64,000 nucleotides of DNA, from the NCBI GenBank assembly GCA_016946835.1, contig JACVTC010000062.1:1-64000 (forward strand), given 5' to 3'. A program made the translations under genes and the position numbers. This DNA comes from Neocallimastix lanati (nom. inval.). Taxonomy: Eukaryota > Neocallimastigomycota > Neocallimastigomycetes > Neocallimastigales > Neocallimastigaceae. This document shows, piece after piece, positions 59,906-64,000 of the stretch (the stretch's first letter is position 1; every line of letters begins with the position of its first letter). The notes below the pieces were generated by a model. That model was not told where the DNA came from. It was given only the letters and a program-made list of their open reading frames with translations, and did not search any database.

Positions 59906-60694
59906 AAATAAAATAAAATAAAATAAAATAGGAAAGTGTATATAAAAATATATATTGATATTTTGTTTAAAATAAAATAAGAATATATATATGTATATAT
60001 ATATATAATTAAAAATAGAGAGATAATACTATTAAATTAATATCTATTTCAAAATATAAGAGAGAGTTATAAATTAAATAAATAAATAATAAATAAAAAA
60101 ATAAATAAATAAAAAAAAAAGTTTATTTTTTTAGTAATCTTATTTCTTTTAAAATTCAATAATAATATAAAGTTAATGAAATAATTGTATATGTAAAAAA
60201 AAAAAAAAAAAAAAATTATATTAATAATTAATTTTTAGTTTTGTACAAAACAATATATATGATTAAATGAATAAACTTTACATAAATTTATATAAATATA
60301 TATATATTTATATATATATATATATATAAATTTTTATTTAAAATTTATTCAATGTGGTAAAATCAATAACTCTAAATTTAAGAAAAAATATTATTAAAAC
60401 GAAATTATTTTTTTTTTTTTAAAAAAAAAATTATAATTTTTAAGAATTCAAAATGTATCATTACTACTATGCTGTCATAAAATAATATTATCATAATAGC
60501 TAATTACGAATATTTTTGTTTTCCTAATTCATCCTTAATTATTCTTTCCTTGACCACATCATAATTAATAAGGTTTTTTAGTTTTTAAAAAGAATAAAAA
60601 TAAAAAATAAAAGATAAAAAATAAAATATCAAGTGAAGATGACAAATAATAAATAAAAAATTTAAATAACGAATAAGAATATACCAAATAAAAA

Positions 60695-60737
<43 letters not shown>

Positions 60738-61762
60738 TAATAATATATATATATTATTTATTTTTTTTTTTTTTTTTTTTTTAATTCAATTACTTGACCA
60801 CATTTTTTTTTAAAGAAATTTTAAGAATTTTATTTTTATTTATTTTTATTTTTATTTTTATTTAAAAAAAATTATAATATAATTAAATAATCATTATCAT
60901 CTATTCATATTTATATTTTCTAATTCATTTTTTTTTTTATTTTCTTTAAATAAAAAAAATTAAAAAAGAAAAAATATAAATACTCGAAAGTTTTTCCTTT
61001 TTTTTTTTTTTAAAAAAAAAAAGCATATATTTAAATATATATATTTTTTAAAGTTTTATTTTTATTATATATAATTAAAATTTTTTTTATATTTATATTT
61101 TTAATTAAATATTTAATAATAAAAAATTAATAAATAAAAAAAATTTTACATTATTATTAAATATTAATTAATGTTCTATAAAATATTTAATATTAAACTT
61201 TCCTTTTTAGATTTCAAAATTTCAAAATTTCATTTCATTTTAATTTCAGATAAAAAAAAAAAAAATTAAAAATAAAAAAGAATACAACGTATTGGATTTC
61301 ATTGAATTAGATATTAAAAAGTAAAAAAAGTAAATAAATAAATAAATTTATTAAATAATATAAATAGTATTGTTAACAAAGAATTTTTTTTTTTTTTTTA
61401 AAAGAAATATTGATATAAATTATATTATATATTGTAATTTGAAATCTCACTTTATTAAAATATAGAGTATATATAATATAATTTTTTTAATAATTAATTT
61501 AAAAATATTTTATAAACTGTAACAAAAAAAAAATATATATATATATATATATATTATATAAATTGAAATTTCACTTATTAATAATATCTTTACTCTTTTG
61601 ACACTTTATAAATTTTTTATAAAAAAAAAAAAAAATTATGATAATAAAATAAAAATGAAATTTGTAATCTTTTTTTTATTAATAATATAAATAATTATTA
61701 TTATTATAACTTTTTTATTTTAAAAAACAAATTAATAATGATAGAAGAAGAAATTAATAGTA
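59906..61762. other. AT-rich intergenic DNA
   Basis: No gene recognised in 1.85 kb: A/T tracts, AT dinucleotide runs (60290-60330, 60700-60735) and TTTTTA microsatellites. The A/T sequence before 61763 would hold the ribonuclease Z promoter. Confidence 0.7.
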
Positions 61763-62070
61763 ATGGCGAATACTATCGATTTAACGTTTCTAGGGACAAG
61801 CAGTGCCCAACCAAGTGTTACTCGTAGTCACAGTTCCTTAGCTGTACGTATTAATGGAACTATATGGTTATTTGATGCCGGAGAAGGAGTTCAACGACAA
61901 TTAATGTATAGTACATTAAAATTGGGAAAAATCAACAAAATATTTATTACACATATGCATGGGGTATGTTTTAATTTTATTTTAGTTTTATTCATTTTTC
62001 GTTATATTCTTATAATAATATTTTTATAATATAAATATTTAATGTCATTCTTTTATGTTTTTAGTAATGT

Positions 62071-62114
<44 letters not shown>

Positions 62115-64000
62115 TTTTTTTTATTTTATTTTTATTTTAATTTATGTAATACAATATTATTTAATAATTTATATATAACTATATTGTTCTTGCTATCAAT
62201 GATGAAACCAAAAAAAAAAAAAAAAAAAAAAAAAAAGGAATTTTAAATTTATATTATATATATATATAAAAAAAAAAAAAATTATTATTTTTACTTTTCC
62301 CTATATATAAATAAATTTACATATCTTTTTTTTAATCTTTGTTCTTATTAAAATATTAATAATAAAAAAAATTTATATAATAAATATAATTTATAATATA
62401 TATACAATAATTCCTTTTTTTTTTTTTTTTTAAATATTTTCAATATTATTATAAATATATTTATATATACAAATTAATAGATACAAAAAAAAAAAAAAAA
62501 AACTAAATATAAAAAAATTAAATATATAATATTATTTTATTCTTATTTTTTTTTTTTTAAAAAAAAATATTATATTAAATAATATATATATATATATTTT
62601 ATTTTTCGATTTTTTTTTTATCTATCTATTTATCATTTAATCTCTAATGGTATTAGGATCATATTTATGGTTTACCAGGGTTGGTTTGTACATTAACAGG
62701 TGCTCTTAATCCACAAAATCATATGGAGATGAATGAAAAAAAAAATGGAGGTGGAGAGGTAATAGGTGAAGAAGAATATGCCATCGAAAAAGATCCAGAA
62801 ACTACACCTTGTCTTGAAATTTATGGACCTGAAGGATTAAGAGATTATCTAAGGTGTGCTCTCATGTATACCTATTCTCGTCTTCCCATTTACTATCGAG
62901 TTCATGAACTTATTTTACCGAAAGAGGAAGCAAAAGAAATTGCTGAAGTTAATGCTCTTGATAAAGAAAGAGAAAAATTTATAGCGCTGAGAGAAAAATT
63001 TAAACACCAGATACAAAGTGATATTCTTCATCCTGATGAACTTTTAGGGGAAGATATTCAACCTGATGCCGATGGTTATTTCCGTGATTTTCTAAAGGTA
63101 GAGAAAAAATATCAAACTCAAACTGGTCATAAAAATAAGGGTAAAAAAAAAGGCAAATCGAATGCTATTCGAGATAAAGTTAAGGTGAGTGCCTCGTACA
63201 TTAAACATTCAGTCCCTGCCTTAGGTTATGTTTTAGAGGAGCATGATCTTTCTGGTAATATTAAAATGGAATTAGTTCAACCTCCTCTTTTACGAAATAA
63301 AGAAGCATTAGCAAAGCAAGGAATAAAACAACCTCTCTCATTAATACGAAATTTAAAAAATGGAGAAAATGTGGAATTACCAGATGGAACAGTCCTTATT
63401 CCAGATGATGTTATTACTCCCACGGAACAACGGAAGATTGTTATTCTAGGAGATACCTATAATCCTTCTAAAATTATTCCACTGGCTGAAAATCCTACCA
63501 TATTAGTTCATGAAGCCACGAATATGTATGAAGGGAAAGAGGATGGCTCAGCGGAGGCCATTCAAGCATCCGAAATCTATCGACAGAAAGTTATGAGTAG
63601 AGGACATTCCACTCCAGAGATGGCAGGTGCGTTTGCAGCAAAACTGAAAGCCAATACTTTAATACTTAATCATTTCAGTAGTCGATATGCTTCTCTTAAT
63701 CATATAGCCATGATTCAACCTGGATGGGGAAGAAAAGAAGAAGAAAAAGAAGTAAGTGAAGGTGAAAGTGAAAGTGAAGGTGAAGGAGAAGGAGAAGGAG
63801 GAAAAAAAGTAAAAAAAAAATCAGTGATATCAAATCATCATCATCATCATCATCAGTATTATGAACTTAAAAAAGAATTAAAAAAATTAACCATTACCTT
63901 AGGTTATCCATTCCCAGAGAATCCACCTAAACGAGATCTTTTATCAGAAGAAGAAAAGAAACAATTAAAAATGAAGGATAAGCAAGTAAGTGTAGGGGAA
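61763..64000 (+). CDS. Ribonuclease Z (tRNA 3' endonuclease), 5' part
   Basis: Cuts the 3' trailer off precursor tRNAs before CCA addition. Exon 1 is 61763-61963 (67 codons) and exon 2 begins at 62657 after a 693-bp GT..AG intron; the frame is open to the window end. Exon 1 starts as a short-form (ELAC1-like) enzyme (DLTFLGTSSAQPS, FDAGEGVQRQL) and ends in THMHG. Exon 2 starts DHIYGLPGL, so the intron splits the zinc motif HxHGDH exactly before Asp. Further metal and catalytic motifs are SVPALGYVLEE, ILGDTYNP, VHEATN, RGHSTPEMAG and LNHFSSRY. Compared with usual short forms there are inserts: a Lys-rich loop (KNKGKKKGKSN), an acidic GESESEGEGEGEG run and a stretch of seven His. A start at 61738 would be out of frame. 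The C-terminus is beyond the window. Confidence 0.9.

Overview
The window looks like a nuclear scaffold of an extremely AT-rich eukaryote, most likely an anaerobic gut fungus (Neocallimastigomycota). Supporting signs are non-coding DNA made almost wholly of A and T, long poly-A/T tracts, short AT-rich GT..AG introns, Asn-rich linkers, fungal-type Ty1/copia and chromodomain Ty3/gypsy elements, and an ankyrin-repeat family in several copies. The lineage is an inference; a Dictyostelium-like genome was considered but the element types fit less well.

Positions 1-23,000 are a transposon and pseudogene zone. Decayed ankyrin genes (about 100-800, 2735-3979, 4440-5095, 18494-19826, 20100-20330) sit among 7-bp ATTATTT minisatellites, a foldback element (895-1201) and a tRNA-derived SINE (1401-1680 truncated, 6256-6698 complete). 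One ankyrin segment is duplicated. Its second copy was split by a copia element (6071-17640, minus strand), which was then hit by a gypsy element inside its integrase gene (9446-15363) and by the SINE inside its 3' LTR. Every insertion can be dated relative to the others from target-site duplications and paralogous empty sites. Both LTR elements have lost their reverse-transcriptase core by internal deletion.

Positions 23,000-64,000 carry the host genes: a PP2C-type phosphatase (23498-24850), a five-exon CCR4-type deadenylase with leucine-rich repeats (29379-32512, minus), a five-exon trifunctional C1-tetrahydrofolate synthase (41098-44551), two tandem full-length ankyrin proteins (50484-52943, 54196-56607), an unrecognised protein with a C-terminal membrane segment (57617-59905) and the first two exons of a ribonuclease Z running off the end (61763-64000). 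The exon models of the deadenylase and the synthase are supported by summed exon lengths that are exact multiples of three.

Between them lie two LINE fragments of one family (26100-27510 decayed, 45344-47233 5'-truncated with poly-A), a decayed ABCA-type transporter ATPase domain (about 37080-37720) and several kilobases of AT-only DNA. The genes are unrelated housekeeping functions (mRNA decay, tRNA 3' processing, one-carbon metabolism, dephosphorylation), each with its own promoter; no operon or gene cluster is seen. The most notable material is the nested retroelements with an A_AAU_UUU frameshift site and a tRNA-Lys anticodon-arm primer site, and the ankyrin family with its own conserved N-terminal module.
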